DNA of 64,000 nucleotides. Source: Ornithodoros turicata. Its lineage: Eukaryota; Arthropoda; Arachnida; Ixodida; Argasidae. Each line of letters starts with the position of its first letter. The first letter of the stretch is position 1. Positions 9,944 to 21,691 of this stretch are shown here, piece after piece. The notes beneath the pieces are model-generated. The model worked only from the letters and a program-made list of their open reading frames with translations. It ran no database searches and was not told the origin of the DNA. The stretch spans positions 126,480,665-126,544,664 of the forward strand of contig NC_088201.1 of the NCBI RefSeq assembly GCF_037126465.1, given 5' to 3'. The translations under genes were made by a program, and so were the position numbers.

Positions 9944-12900
9944 ATGGCTGTGGGTCATTTGGTCATTGCAGCCCTTAATGTTAGAGGGTTGAACTCTAAA
10001 AAGAAACAATACCAACTCAGAAGGCTACTGGATGGTTTTCCTCAAATTGACATTCTTGCTATTCAAGAGACAAAAATTGAGTCGCAGCGGGACACCGAAC
10101 AAATGCTATCGCAGTATTTCATGAATCAATACGAAGTGCTCGTTAGCCATTCCATTGGATATTCTGCTGGTGTCATGCTTCTCATTAAGAGAAGTCTTTC
10201 CTATACCCATGTATACTATGCCGTAGATGCAGATGGTAGGTCAGCAATGCTAGATGTAGACATTAGAGGGGAACTTTGGAGGTTTTTAGTCGTATATGCT
10301 CCAAATGATAAGAATCAACGCTGTGCGTTCTTCGAATCGACCAGACAATATTTTGATGACCAATATAACATGGTGTTGCTGGGAGATTTTAATTGCGTCC
10401 TCTCAGCGAGTGACAGAACCACGTTCCGAAATCTTGAAGATGATAGTGCCGAGTGTCTGCAATACATTGTAGAAACTCATTATTTGATTGATGCTGCAGA
10501 ATATAGTACACCAGACACAATTAAATACACACATTTTCAAAGGAACTCACACGCTAGATTGGATCGCATATACTATTCCGCCAACAAACTCAGAGAGGTG
10601 ACGAAATACCAAGTCTTCCCAGTCCACTTCAGCGATCATTGTCTCGTAGTGGCAACAATTGGAAATCCCGAAACGGCAAAACGCACTCCAAAGGCGTGGA
10701 AGCTATGGAAAATGAATTCGAAGCTTTTACAGGACTCTGTTTTCGATGATTACACACGACGAAAGCTTGCATGTCTTGCCGAGAATCCCTTAGGCTGGGC
10801 CGAAAAGTGGGAAATCTTCAAGCAGGAGGTTAGAGGTTACGCGATTGAGAGGAGTAATATAATAGCATATCAAGGAATGTGTGAAGAAACCAAATTGAAA
10901 GAAGCTCATCGCAGTCTGGTACAGCTTGAGGCGAAAAACCCAGGCACGTGTTTCGACGATATAAAGGAAATCGAGCTCCGGCTCGACCTTTTCAGCGAAC
11001 ATAGGTATGAAGGCGCAAGAGTTAGATGTCGAACAAAGAGATATTTGCCGGATGAAACGCCAAACAAAAGCTATTTGGCAACAGAGAGGAAGCAGATGCG
11101 TAGTAGGCGCATTGAAAGTTTAGAGCACGGGGGTAAAGTAGTGGGTGACTCTGAGAAAGTGAGGGAGATATTCGTCGATTACTATAAGAGTTTGTTTGGA
11201 CAAACAGCACGAAAAGTCGATGAGGGTTTGATAAATAGGTACATTGCAAGCATGCCAAAGCTAAGTGAGGAGGAGAAAGAAATGGTGGGGTCGGACATTG
11301 CAGCAACAGAAATACAGTGTGCAATCAAAGAGTTAGCTTTCAACCGCACTCCCGGGCCGGATGGCTTGGGAGCAGAGTTCTACAAGAAGTACGTAGAGCT
11401 GCTCACGCCTGTTTTACTTAATCTTTATGCAGAAGCGGAGGAAAAGTGCATTTTTTCTCTTAGTTTTCGGAGGTCGCACACTGTATTAATCCCGAAGAAA
11501 ATAGCTGAGGGGTCCACTCCGAAAGTGACTGACTATAGGCCTATTACCCTCTGCAATGTGGACTACAAAATTTTCGCTAAAGTGCTTGCTGCACGTCTGC
11601 AATTTGTGTTGCCCCATCTAGTAGGGGAACATCAAACGTGTGCCATCAAGAATAGAAGAATACAAACCAATATACATCTAGTTCGTACGGTGTTGGACTG
11701 GTGCAGATATGAGGGTGGGCATGTGGCGATTCTACAGTTGGATCTTTCGAAAGCTTTCGATAGAGTTTGTCATACATACCTGTTCGCATTGCTGCGTCAT
11801 GTCAACATGGGAGATAGGTTTGTAAATCGCATCCAGTTGTGCTACAAACTAGTTGCAACGAGCCTTGTGGTGAATAGATTCATTGCCACCCCGATTGCGC
11901 TTGGAGCTTCGGTCCGGCAAGGTTGTCCTTTATCGCCTTTACTTTTCGATTTGTACTTAGAACCGTTGTGTAGACACGTAATCTGTCAGTATGACGTTCA
12001 TGGCTTTCAGCTGGGTGGTGTTGAAGTTAAAGTTGTGGCGTATGCAGATGACGTTGCGTTCTTGGTGAAAGATAAGAGAAGCGTCGAAAAAATAATGGAG
12101 CAGGTCGACTTGTTTTGTGCAGCTTCTGGAGCTCAAGTAAACAAGGAGAAGTCTTTAGGAGTATGGTGTGGGCTTTGGGGTTCAACTCCAGAAATATTTT
12201 GCGATATCAAGTGGCAGACGAGCAACCCGGACTACCTGGGGGTGCCATTACACGCAAGTAGAAACACAGACAGGATGTGGTCAGAAAGAATTGATAAGAT
12301 GAAAAAGCATGCATTCACTTGGAGAGGCAAGGAACTGTCAATATTCCAGCGGGCTTCAGTTTGCAATGTGTTTTTGGTGGCGAAAATGGTATACATTTTG
12401 CAAGTACTTCAGTGTTCCCGTATAATCGTACATGCATGCCATCGCGTGTTTGCCACCACGATATGGTGCTCAACATTTGAAAGAATGCGCCGAGAAAACC
12501 TTTTCAAGAAAGTCAAGGATGGAGGTTTAGGTCTACAGCACTTGTTTGTAAAGCAGCTAATTATGAGACTCTGGTTTTATAGGCAGTCTGTGCACCCCCT
12601 ATTAGACGCCGTGAAGAGAGCAGTAGCCTACAACTATATGCCTGATATATATGTTGGCTTCCACGAGCAAGGCTTGCAGTTGACAGGGTTTTATCAGGAG
12701 GTCGTGGACTGCGTCAACTTTCTAAAAGTCAGGTTTACCCCAGATTACCTCTTTTCGGTTTCAAAGAAAGTGTTGGCAGCACATTTGATAGATACCTTGT
12801 TTCCCGTGCCAATTTACAGGCAAATTCCGTCTGAGAGCCTGGAGCGGACGTTTTACACAGGGTCAAACGCATGCACATACAGCCGAATATGAAAACATTC

Positions 12901-13340
12901 TTTTTCAAGATTCATACATCAACGCTCGCTCTGTGAAAGCATGGTTGGAACAGAAAGGCATATATGTTCCATGGTCTGCCAACTGCAGGTTTTGCAAAGT
13001 CCCTGAAACCGTTGACCACATCTTTCTTGATTGTACGGAAGCACAGTTTTTCTGAGACGACATACAGATTAAAGTACTGAATAAACGCCTCTCTCTGAAC
13101 CCACATACAATCAGATTCCTACCTTTACATCCGAATGAAGATATACGCTACGATATTATCATGCTGATAGCTATGTATTGCTTGTGGAAGCTGCGTATGG
13201 CAGACAGAAATGAAGAGCCATTGGCGTCGCCCATGCAGTATTTTAAAGTAGAAATAACGCAGCTGAAGCTATGCTGCATGCAGCATTTGGAAGCACCACC
13301 GTGGTTAGAGCATCTGTGTGAATCGCTGTCCTCTATGTAA
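9944..13340 (+). pseudogene. ORF2 of LINE B (EN-RT), broken near C terminus
   Basis: Open for 982 codons from ATG 9944, with all catalytic blocks: LNVRGLNSKKKQYQLRR, AIQETK, GDFNCVL, SHARLDRIYYS and SDHCLV (endonuclease); TPGPDGLGAEFYK, SKAFDRV, RQGCPLSPLLFD and YADD (RT). A frameshift near 12838 ends the frame at 12892. Homology continues in other frames: a second shift near 12930, the finger CRFCKVPETVDHIFLDC, a W-to-TGA stop near 13054, and the natural TAA at 13338-13340. The EN and RT are probably folded, but the C-terminal finger is lost. Confidence 0.9.
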
Positions 13341-13489
13341 ATTATTACTCTCTGTGTGACGTGTTTAACCTGTGCGTTGTGTACCATGTATTTTTTTCTA
13401 TCCTGTGTGTATGTAAATTTTTACTCTCTGTATGTGACCTGTGTAACCTGTGTGTCGTGTACCATGTATTTTTTTGTATCCTGTGTATT
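13337..13489 (+). repeat. Tandem duplication in 3' UTR of LINE B
   Basis: Two copies of about 76 bp in direct repeat, each starting GTAAATTWTTACTCTCTGT and ending ATCCTGTGT, beginning on the ORF2 stop codon. The copies differ at a handful of positions. The duplication is absent from A, G, E and H. Confidence 0.85.
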
Positions 13490-13602
13490 TGGATGCTACG
13501 GTGTGCATCATTCATTCATCATACATCACTCATTAACACTGTACAGTCATACCTTATTTTGAATGTTTGTAAATAAACGTTATTAGCTGGTGAAAAAAAA
13601 AA

Positions 13603-13673
13603 GCGCCGCTGGTGTAGTGGTATCATGCAAGATTCCCATTCTTGCGACCCAGGTTCGATTCCTGGGCGGCGCA
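13603..13673 (+). tRNA. tRNA-Gly(CCC) with compensated T-stem change
   Basis: 71 nt. The T stem has changed at both strands of one pair: CCGGG/CCCGG is now CCAGG/CCTGG, so a G-C pair became A-T and the stem is kept. Anticodon CCC. The first GCGC after the tRNA is followed by GGTTTCG, so the usual T4 terminator is reduced to TTT. Directly downstream of LINE B's poly(A). Confidence 0.88.
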
Positions 13674-13878
13674 GCGGTTTCGCATGTGGCAAGGACCCTG
13701 TTCTAAAGTGCATGTTGATGATTAGCTTTGTTTGAGACCCGTTTCAAAAGCAATATTACAAGTGTGGAGACGTAGGTACAAGGAATTTACACTGGGGTAA
13801 AGGAAAAGAATGAAGAAAATATTACTACGCATAGTACGTTTTTATTAATGGACCTCGTCGGAGATAGCAGTGGAAACG

Positions 13879-13949
13879 GCGCCGCTGGTGTAGTGGTATC
13901 ATGCAAGATTCCCATTCTTGCGACCCGGGTTCGATTCCCGGGCGGCGCA
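13879..13949 (+). tRNA. tRNA-Gly(CCC), intact
   Basis: Consensus 71-nt sequence with anticodon CCC; GGGTTTTTG downstream provides a T5 terminator. Confidence 0.95.
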
Positions 13950-14160
13950 GGGTTTTTGCATGTGCCAAGGACCATGTTCTAAAGTGCATGTTGATGATTA
14001 GCTTTGTTTGAGACCCATTTCAGAAGCAATATTACAAGTGTGGAAACGTAGGTACAAGGAATTTACACTGGTATAAAGGAAGTGAATGAAGAACATATAT
14101 ATAGTACTACGCATAATACGTTTTTATTAATGGACCTCGTCGGAGATAGCAGTGGAAACG

Positions 14161-14205
14161 GCGCCGCTGGTGTAGTGGTATCATGCAAGATTCCCGGGCG
14201 GCGCA
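14161..14205 (+). pseudogene. tRNA-Gly deletion form (45 nt)
   Basis: Same 26-bp deletion between the GATTCCC repeats as at 228-272, removing anticodon-arm sequence and B box. The acceptor strands are intact. Confidence 0.9.
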
Positions 14206-14483
14206 GGGCTTTTGCATGTGCCAAGGACCATGTTCTAAAGTGCATGTTGATGATTAACTTTGTTTGAGACCCATTTCAGAAGCAATATTACAAGTGTGGA
14301 AACGTAGGTACAAGGAATTTACACTGGTGTAAAGGAAGTGAATGAAGAACGTATATATAGTACTACGCATAATACGTTTTTATTAATGGACCTCGTCGGA
14401 GATAGCAGTGGAAACGGCGCCGCTGGTTGTAGTGGTATCATGCATTCTACTTCCGGCGCTTGTGCTAACCGGTCGTGTGCATC

Positions 14484-15564
14484 ATGAGCTCCGTTGGAGC
14501 GGCTGTAACGGCTAAGCCTAGCCGGGATGAATTGTCGTCGTTGAGGAATGAGGCTAACAACATGGTACAGGAATGAATCGTACAGAATAATCATGCCAAC
14601 GTTACCAAAAGGTGAAATTTCAAAGAACACTGTGTTTCTTCATGGAGACCCGTCGGCCAGGCCGTACAAAGGGCAGGATTTTGTGGCCCCTTTGGGAGAA
14701 GCTGTGAACATGAAGGAGATAGCAAGTTTTGGCTCGTATCTTTTCAACCACGTGTGGATCGTCACCTTTCACTCGGAGGCGGAAAAAGAGAAACTAAGGC
14801 AAGTTGGGGTGTTGAAAGTCAAGGGAAGAAGGTGTATGATCATCGACCCCAACTCAAGCGGGGTTACGCTAAAGCTACATTGGATACCAATGAATGTCTC
14901 GGACGAAGTAGTACGCCGTGCACTGTCCACGTACGGAAAAACCACTGATATTGTTAGAGAGAAATGGCGGCTACCTGGACTGGAAGGAGTGGAAACAACT
15001 ACACGTTCCGTCACCATACAGCTTAAGGATGGCGTTTCCACTGAAAGCATTCCGTACCAGCTGAAAATAATGGGTGCGAAAGTGCTGATATCGGTCCCAG
15101 GGAAGCCTCCATTATGTTTAGTATGTAAGCAGGTGGGACATATACGAAGCCAATGCAGGACGGACTACTGCTGTAGCTGTAAGGGATTTGGACATGTACA
15201 AGAGGACTGCGTTCGGACTTATGCTTCAATGACAAGAGGCTGGCCGGAAAAACATAACGAAGAAATCGTAATGGATATCCAGGACACAGAACATGCCATG
15301 CAGCAAGGAGAGGAAAAGGAACAACAAGCAGCTGAAGTTAATTTCGTCGCAGGGAAAGGAAATATAATGGAAGGAGACCCGGGAGACAATAGAACAACGC
15401 CGCCAGAATGCAAAGAGACTGTGAAGGACTGGTCCCTTGTACATGAGGCGTACGGAAAAAGGAAAGGGGAGGACACTGGAAAAAAACATAGAATCAGCGG
15501 AAGCGAACCAGGAAGACATTTTGGAGAACATAAAAAAGAAAGCATGTCAGGGACGTACCCTTGA
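14484..15564 (+). pseudogene. ORF1 of LINE C (CCHC protein), frameshifted
   Basis: The start ATG at 14484 gives the shared N terminus MSSVGAAVTAKPSR. A frameshift near 14560 moves the rest into the frame read from 14548 (open 338 codons). The core has SKNTVFLHGDPSARPYK and FNHVWIVTFHSE. Two knuckles, CLVCKQVGHIRSQC and CCSCKGFGHVQEDC, are intact. The C-terminal tail is charged. ORF2 begins about 100 nt downstream. Confidence 0.85.
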
Positions 15565-15661
15565 AGTACAGTTGCCCTTGGAGGAAGTTGGGTCATCACA
15601 GTTGGACGATCCCGGTTTCTTTTAGTTAGGGGCTACGTCAGCTTTATCAACTAAGCGCAAG

Positions 15662-18600
15662 ATGGCAAGTACGAAGACAATAAAGGTGGGAACATTAAAT
15701 GTAGTGAGTTTGTTATCAAGAACGCGGAAGCCGTGGACCAGCGATGTGTTATCTGCCGAGAGGGTTGATATTGCCTGCATTCAAGAAACAAAGATTGCTA
15801 CGATAGAACAAGAAAAAGAACTCGTGAATTTCTTTAGGGAGAAATTTTGGTGCTACTCTTCAACAGCAATAGGTGGGAGTGCGGGCACTTTGATTCTGGT
15901 GAGGAAAAACGCGGGTTAGCTGTGATTGATAGTGTGCTTGACGAAAGTGGACGGCTGTGTATAGTGGATGTCCTGCATGGCCAGAGAATGATAAGAATCG
16001 TATGTGTGTATGCTCCCAATGAAACAACGGACAGAAAAGACTTCTTCGCGTCGCTCAAGCAGTTTGTGAACGTTACATGGGAGGTCCTGATGTGTGGTGA
16101 TTTTAACTGCGTACTGAGGAAAGAGGACTGCTCGTACAAGCAAGTGAAGGCTGACACAAGTAGGAAGGATCTCCTGAAATTAATACAGGATAGTGACCTA
16201 CTGGACGTATGGGATGGAAAGTCGGCAGAGAGCATGAAGTACACTCACTTCCAAGGGACTTCCCACGCTAGGTTGGACAGGATGTATATATCCGGAACAC
16301 TAATGCCGTATGTGAGTAACTATGAGGTGAAGCCTCAATTCTTCTCGGATCACGCTTTAGTCTCGGTGTCAGTTGCTGTGAAGAAACGGCCAACCAGTAA
16401 AGTAAACGAACGACACAGTATATGGAAAATGAATGAAAGTATCCTGGAGGGAGATGGCTTCCGGGAAAAAATGAGGAGACTGATAGAAGAATATAGCACG
16501 GACGAAGACGTAAATGCTGTCACATGGGAAGGATTCAAACACAAGGTGAAAAGAACAGCCATCGAGTATTCGCAGATCAGAGCATTCGAGAAAAAACGGG
16601 AAAAGAAACGGCTTATGGGAACGCTGTTAATATTGGTAGAAGCAGAATGTAGTCATCCAGGCTGTTTTAAAGAAGACATCAAGGCAGTTAAAAATGAACT
16701 TCAAAAGCTGTACGAAGAAGAACACCATGGAGCGCTGATTCGAAGCAGAGTGCAAACGCTAGCAAGGGAGGAGACGCCGTACAAGGTGTTCCGATTCAAG
16801 GAGCGGGAAAGAGCAGACAGGAACACCATCAATGCGATAAAAAATGAGGGCCGTACCTTGACCAAGGATTAAGACATCATAGATGCTTTTCAAGAGAAGT
16901 ACACCAGCCTCTTCAGAGAGAAGCCAAGTCTACAAGGTGGATATGGGTCATGGCTGGAAGGATTACCCACGGTGAGCGGACAATGTCAGGAGATTATCAA
17001 CACAGAAATATCAGAAGATGAAATAAGCAGAGCTATAAAAAAGCTTGGAAGGAATAAATCTCCTGGTATTGATGGTATAGGGGCCAGTTTCTATAAAATA
17101 TTCCGCGATCTGTTGTGCGGTATTCTGAAGAAAGTTTTCGAAGACGTGGCCAGAACAGGCCTGCTTCCGCCAAGCATGAGACAATCCATCACAGTCTTAA
17201 TACCAAAAAAAGACATCATGTAATGACACTCCATCTCTCTCTGACTACCGGCCTATCAGTCTTTTGTGTACTGACTACAAAATCTTAGCGAAAATTCTCT
17301 CCGCAAGAGTGGAAAACGGACTACGGGAAGTTATAGGAACTCATCAACCATACGGTCTGCACGGGAGGTCAATTGCAAGAAATTTGCACATCATGCGCAC
17401 TGTGTGTGAAGTAGCGGACTTATCATCTCAGCCTTTTGCAGTACTTCAAACTGATTTGAGCCAAGCGTCCGACCGTGTCAATCATTCTTTTCTGTTCGCG
17501 GTGCTGCGAAAATGCCAAATTGGGGGATTCCTTATCAGATGGCTCACCATTTGCTACAATCAAGTATCGACTCGGCTCCGGGTGAATGGCAGTGTTGGCA
17601 AGGGAATACCCATCCTCTCTGCGGTCCGCCATGACTGCCCTTTATCTCCAGTGCTTTTCGCTCTCTATCTGGAACCTTTGTGCAGGAGGATTGCAGGAAA
17701 CCAGTACATCAACGGGATACAGCTGGGGGACGAACACGTTAACTTGCTGGCTTATGCAGACGACGGCGCCGTTATATGCACATCTAAACTCCAAGTCTGC
17801 GAAGCGATCAGGACAATACAAGACTACTGCAAAGTATCGGGATCCTGCTTGAATTTGGCGAAGTCGTTGGGGACCTGGCTGGGCGGATGGACATACGCAC
17901 CTGAAAAATTCATGCGAATTTCCTGGACAAGAACACTTGGAAAGTATCTGGGCGTTACCTTCAATTCGGACAGAGGAACGACATGGGCAAGGAAACTGAC
18001 GTCAGTCCATGGAAACCTCACAGGTTGGCAAGGAAGATATTTGTCTTTCACCAACAGAGCCTATATCTGCAACTCGGTGCTATACCCCGCAGTGCTCTAC
18101 GTTGCGCAGTGTTCCAGAATCGACGTAGATACGTGCAACAAGTTCCACAGAATGTGCGCGACCTTCATCTGCAAATCGACGATGGAGAAGATGCGACGTA
18201 CGAATCTCTTCTTTAGCTTAAAAAAAGGTGGTTTAGGATTGGTGAACCTGAGCATCAAACTAAAAGTGCAACGCTTCTTGTACTTCCGGGAGCAGAAAGA
18301 CCCTTTCCTTAGGGCGGCGCTTCAAGTGCTTGGTTGCGCTTACATTGCGAGGTGGACGGCATCATCAGTAGGCGCAAGCCGCCGAACGCCCGCGTTGGCA
18401 TTCTACAGGGAGATAGCAGAAGCAGTAACTTTTTTTGAACAACGGTTCTCGTGGGATTACCTGACGGCTGTGGGGAAGAAGAAGCTCTACTGGAACACGA
18501 TCGCAGCAAGTCTACCTACACCGCTTTATAGAATGTGCAGGCCCCCAATAATAACGAGGGTGTCCTTAAAAGAGTAAGGAAACTCAAGGTCCCCACAGAA

Positions 18601-19101
18601 GCGAAGGACTTCTTCAGCCTTCATTGGGAAGTGCTTCCTGTAAAATCATGGCTCAGACGGTAGGGATTTATCGTACCTTGGTCGATATGTTGCGCGGCTT
18701 GCCCGGGAGAAGAGGAAACGCTCACTCACGTGTTTCTGCTGTGCAGAAGAGCTCTGCAATTCTGGTGTGGGTTTAGAGAACTGATCGAGAAGGACGTCAC
18801 GCTGCAGTGGCTTACTATAAAATTTCTGGACTTTGGTGAGGCTTCGGAAAGCGACGCAGTGGCAAGCTTGATAGTGCTGGGACTATACGCGCTGTGGAGT
18901 TTCAGAATGGACGAGATCGAGTGCCGAGAAAAGCCAGTGCCTCCGTGGAAACGCTTTAAAGAAAAGCTGCTGTGGACATTGAGCGTGCTGCAAGACGACG
19001 AACTGGAAGACTGCTGGAAGATTGTAAAAAACAAAGTGGAGAAAGGGGAGGCTAATCTTTGCAGACAAGTGTACGGCCGCAAAGCAGCAGCCACTAGGTA
19101 G
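15662..19101 (+). pseudogene. ORF2 of LINE C (EN-RT), multiply broken
   Basis: Starts MASTKTIKVGTLNVVSLLSR with IQETK. Lesions in order: a frameshift near 15900; TAA at 16870-16872; a frameshift near 17221; a frameshift near 18570; a TAG near 18661; a frameshift before 18730. The frame ends with TAG at 19099-19101. GDFNCVL, SDHALV, SPGIDGIGASFYK and YADD remain. Other RT motifs are altered: SKAFDRV is SQASDRV and RQGCPLS is RHDCPLS. It is non-functional. Confidence 0.88.
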
Positions 19102-19167
19102 GGGGGTGACATTCAGGGAAGGTTTTTAAAGTGTACAGTGTATTTTTATCAGAATTAAAAAAAAAAA

Positions 19168-19230
19168 GGTGCAGTGGTATCATGCAAGATTCCCATTCTT
19201 GCGACCCGGGTTCGATTCCCGGGCGGCGCA
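19168..19230 (+). pseudogene. tRNA-Gly lacking its first 8 nt
   Basis: Begins at tRNA position 9 directly after the A run of LINE C. T13 is changed to C in the A box (GGTGCAGTGG). Anticodon CCC, T arm and 3' acceptor strand are intact, but there is no 5' acceptor strand. Confidence 0.88.
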
Positions 19231-19351
19231 GGGCTTTTGCATGTGCCAAGGACCATGTTCTAAAGTGCATGTTGATGATTAACTTTGTTTGAGACCCATT
19301 TCAGAAGCAATATTACAATTGTGGAAACGTAGGTACAAGGAATTTACACTG
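19168..19351 (+). repeat. tRNA-Gly array segment 4, cut off in the spacer
   Basis: A truncated tRNA (19168-19230) and the first ~120 bp of spacer up to TTTACACTG, where LINE D sequence begins. The rest of this spacer and the next tRNA stub are missing. Confidence 0.88.
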
Positions 19352-20573
19352 TACACCGCACCAACCTGTTTCATTCGAAGCTACGTGGTGGCCTCCAGAT
19401 GGTCAACATAGCAGTGAAACTTGTTGTTCAGCGCTTCCTGTTTTTCCGGGGCGAGATGAACGGGATCCTACGAGAAGCCATGCAGACGATGGGTTCGGCA
19501 TACCTAGCACCATGGATGGCCACTTCAAGAGGTGGATTCAAGAAGCGCCCCGCCCTGAAGTTTTAGAAGGACTTGGCCGAGGCTGTGCAGTTCGTGTGTG
19601 ATAGGTTCGCTTGGGAGTACTTGATAAACGTTAAAAGAAAAAAGCTATACTGGGACGTCATCGACCTACTGTTTCCTTCCCCGATATACAGAAGCGTGTT
19701 CCCCAGCAGGGAAAAATCGGATGTTTTCAAAAAGTTACTCCGTATGCCAGTGGCTCCATGGATCAAAGACTGTTTTGTGCAATTCCACACGGAAACATTG
19801 CCAGTTAAGACATGGATGCACATCAAGGGTTTTGAGATACCCTGGTCCCTCAAATGCGACAGCTGCTTTTGTGAAGAAGAAACCCTGAGACAGGTATTTG
19901 TGGACTGCCGGGACGCCATACAGTTCTGGGCAGAAGCGCGCATTATAGCAGGCATAGGAACCACAATGGAGTGGGAGGAAATGAAGTTCCTCGACTTTGG
20001 TGACATCCTTCACACAGATATCTGGGAAGTGATAGTGGTGGTTGGAATTTACTCCCTATGGACACACAGGCAAGACTTTGTCAGTTGTACGGAAAACGTA
20101 CGAACTCCGTTGTCCTGTTTCTTTAGTGCCATGCAATGGACATTGGAGTTGGTTGCAGCGTCAGATCGCTACCAAATGGACGGCCCCGACTCAAAAGAAG
20201 AAGAGAAAAGTACAAGGAATGGGCCTGTTTGAAGAGGTCCGGAAATAACATTAACGTGAATTCGTGCAAAGAGAAAACGAATGACTAACGAGTGCTTGGT
20301 GCGGGAATGTATATGCATGCTGCTGAACCAAGTGTTTTGTGATTCCACTTAGGATTGTTGTTTAGGTAGCGAGGGCCCTCAAGTAGCTTGGAGTTTTCAT
20401 GCCACATGTGTGTGGCGGGAATTGCAATGAGCCTTTTTGTTGACACATAGTTGATGCGTGAATGTCCTGTAAGCCATGTGGAAGTACGCATGGCAAAAAA
20501 AAAAAAAAAGATACTGTGTGTGACGTGAACGTTTTTTCGAACGCCGAATGTTTTAAAATAAAGGGAAAAAAAT
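19352..20573 (+). mobile_element. LINE D: strongly 5'-truncated second-lineage element
   Basis: Only the C-terminal part of ORF2 and the 3' UTR remain. The left junction lies in array spacer, not in a tRNA, so the target was deleted on insertion or the region was lost by later recombination. The 3' end, AATAAAGGGAAAAAAA, meets tRNA position 15. The 3' UTR holds an internal run of about 16 A at about 20494. Confidence 0.82.
19354..20232 (+). pseudogene. ORF2 C-terminal fragment of LINE D
   Basis: Corresponds to the region after the RT core. RTNLF is followed by GGLQMVNIAVK, then AVQFVCDRFAWEYLI and KKLYWDVIDLLFPSPIYR. The finger is present as CDSCFCEEETLRQVFVDC. There is one in-frame TAG at 19564-19566 where relatives have a Tyr codon, and the natural stop is at 20230-20232. 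The similarity is to C, J and K. Confidence 0.85.
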
Positions 20574-20630
20574 GTGGTATCAAGCAAGATTCCCATTCTT
20601 GCGACCCGGGTTCGATTCCCGGGCGGCGTA
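20574..20630 (+). pseudogene. tRNA-Gly lacking its first 14 nt
   Basis: Starts at tRNA position 15 after the A run of LINE D. Further changes are T24 to A and the acceptor ending GCGGCGTA. Anticodon CCC is kept. Confidence 0.85.
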
Positions 20631-20836
20631 GGGCTTTTGCATGTGCCAAAGACCATGTTCTCAAGTGCATGTTGATGATTAACTTTGTGTGAGAACCATT
20701 TCAGAAGCAATATTACAAGTGTGGAAACGTAGGTACAAGGAATTTACACTGGGGTAAAGGAAACGAATGAAGAAAAATATTACTACGAATGATACGTTTT
20801 TATTAATGGATCTCGTCGGAGATAGGAGTGGAAACG

Positions 20837-20907
20837 GCACCGCTGGTGTAGTGGTATCACGCAAGATTCCCATTCTTGTGACCCGGGTTCGATTCCCGGG
20901 CGGCGCA
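20837..20907 (+). pseudogene. tRNA-Gly(CCC), decayed
   Basis: 71 nt with G3 to A, T24 to C and a C-to-T just after the anticodon stem. The T4 terminator is also broken (GCGCATTTGC). Confidence 0.75.
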
Positions 20908-21112
20908 GCGCATTTGCATGTGCCGAGGACCATGTTCCAAAGTGCATGTTGATGATTAACTTTGTTTGAGACCCATTCCAGAAGCAATATTACAAGTGTG
21001 GAAACGTAGGTACAAGGAATTTACACTGGGGTAAAGGAAACGAATGAAGCAAATATTACTACGAATGATACGTTTTTATTAATGTACCTCGTCGGAGATA
21101 GGGGTGGAAACG

Positions 21113-21157
21113 GCGCCGCTGGTGAAGTGGTATCACGCAAGATTCCCGGGCGGCGCA
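21113..21157 (+). pseudogene. tRNA-Gly deletion form (45 nt)
   Basis: The 26-bp deletion between GATTCCC repeats, plus A-box and T24C changes (GGTGAAGTGGTATCACGC). The T24C change is shared with the neighbour at 20837. Confidence 0.88.
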
Positions 21158-21362
21158 GGGCTTTTGCATGTGCCAAAGACCATGTTCTCAAGTGCATGTT
21201 GATGATTAGCTTTGTGTGAGAACCATTCCAGAAGCAATATTACAGGTGTGGAAACTTATGTAGAAGGAATTTACACGGGGGTAAAGGAAACGAGTGAAAG
21301 AAATATTACTACGAATCATACGTTTTTATTAATGGACCTCGTTGGAGACAGGAGTGGAAACG

Positions 21363-21433
21363 GTGCCGCTGGTGTAGTGGTATCATGCAAGATTCCCCTT
21401 CTTGTGACCTGGGTTCGATACCCGGGCGGCGCA
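21363..21433 (+). pseudogene. tRNA-Gly(CCC), decayed
   Basis: 71 nt with C2 to T, A37 to C beside the anticodon (TTCCCCT loop), and T-stem and T-loop changes (GACCTGGGTTCGATACCCGG). Confidence 0.75.
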
Positions 21434-21691
21434 GGGCTTTTGCATGTGCCAAGGACCATGTTCTAAAGTGCATGTTCATGATTAACTTTGTTTGAGACCC
21501 ATTCCAGAAGCAATATTACAGGTGTGGATACGTAGGTAGAAGGAATTTACACGTAGGTAAAGGAAACGAGTGAAGGACATATCACTACGAATCATACGTT
21601 TTTATTAATGGACCTCGTTGGAGATAGGAGTGGAAACGGTGCCGCTGGTGGATTCTACTTCCGGCTGCGAAGGCAAACGGTCGTGGTTATC

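Larger units (their letters stand above)
8728..13602 (+). mobile_element. LINE B: tRNA-Gly-targeted Tx1-like, nearly full length
   Basis: The tRNA stub GCGCC (8723-8727) is followed by the element at the point equivalent to codon 14 or so of ORF1, so the 5' leader and first residues are lost. Both ORFs follow. The 3' end is AATAAACG...TGGTG plus A10, and the tRNA restarts at 13603. Same lineage as A and G but a distinct subfamily. The 3' UTR contains a tandem duplication at 13337-13489. Confidence 0.92.
13603..14444 (+). repeat. tRNA-Gly array segment 3
   Basis: Units at 13603, 13879, 14161 and a 28-nt stub at 14417-14444 interrupted by LINE C. The spacers before 14161 and 14417 carry an extra ATATAT-type insertion (GAACATATATATAGTA). 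Confidence 0.92.
14445..19167 (+). mobile_element. LINE C: second-lineage tRNA-Gly-targeted element
   Basis: The 5' leader TTCTACTTCCGGCGC follows a 28-nt tRNA stub (14417-14444, with an extra T). ORF1, a broken ORF2 and A11 follow. At the 3' end the poly(A) meets tRNA position 9 (GGTGCAGTGG) rather than position 1. ORF2 belongs to the LNVVSL lineage shared with J and K, distinct from A, B, E, F, G and H. The copy is old, with many frameshifts. Confidence 0.9.
20574..21650 (+). repeat. tRNA-Gly array segment 5
   Basis: Units at 20574 (truncated), 20837, 21113 (deletion form), 21363 and a 12-nt stub at 21639-21650 followed by LINE E. The copies in this block are more diverged than those near A and G. 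Confidence 0.9.

Noticed and set aside
13356..13576. Cys/Phe-rich overlapping ORFs after LINE B ORF2
   Set aside because: They lie in the duplicated T-rich 3' UTR, and their composition explains the frames.
20490..20510. Internal A16 run in LINE D considered as a second element boundary
   Set aside because: No tRNA or duplication is present at that point, and the 3' UTR continues to a proper AATAAA and tail.
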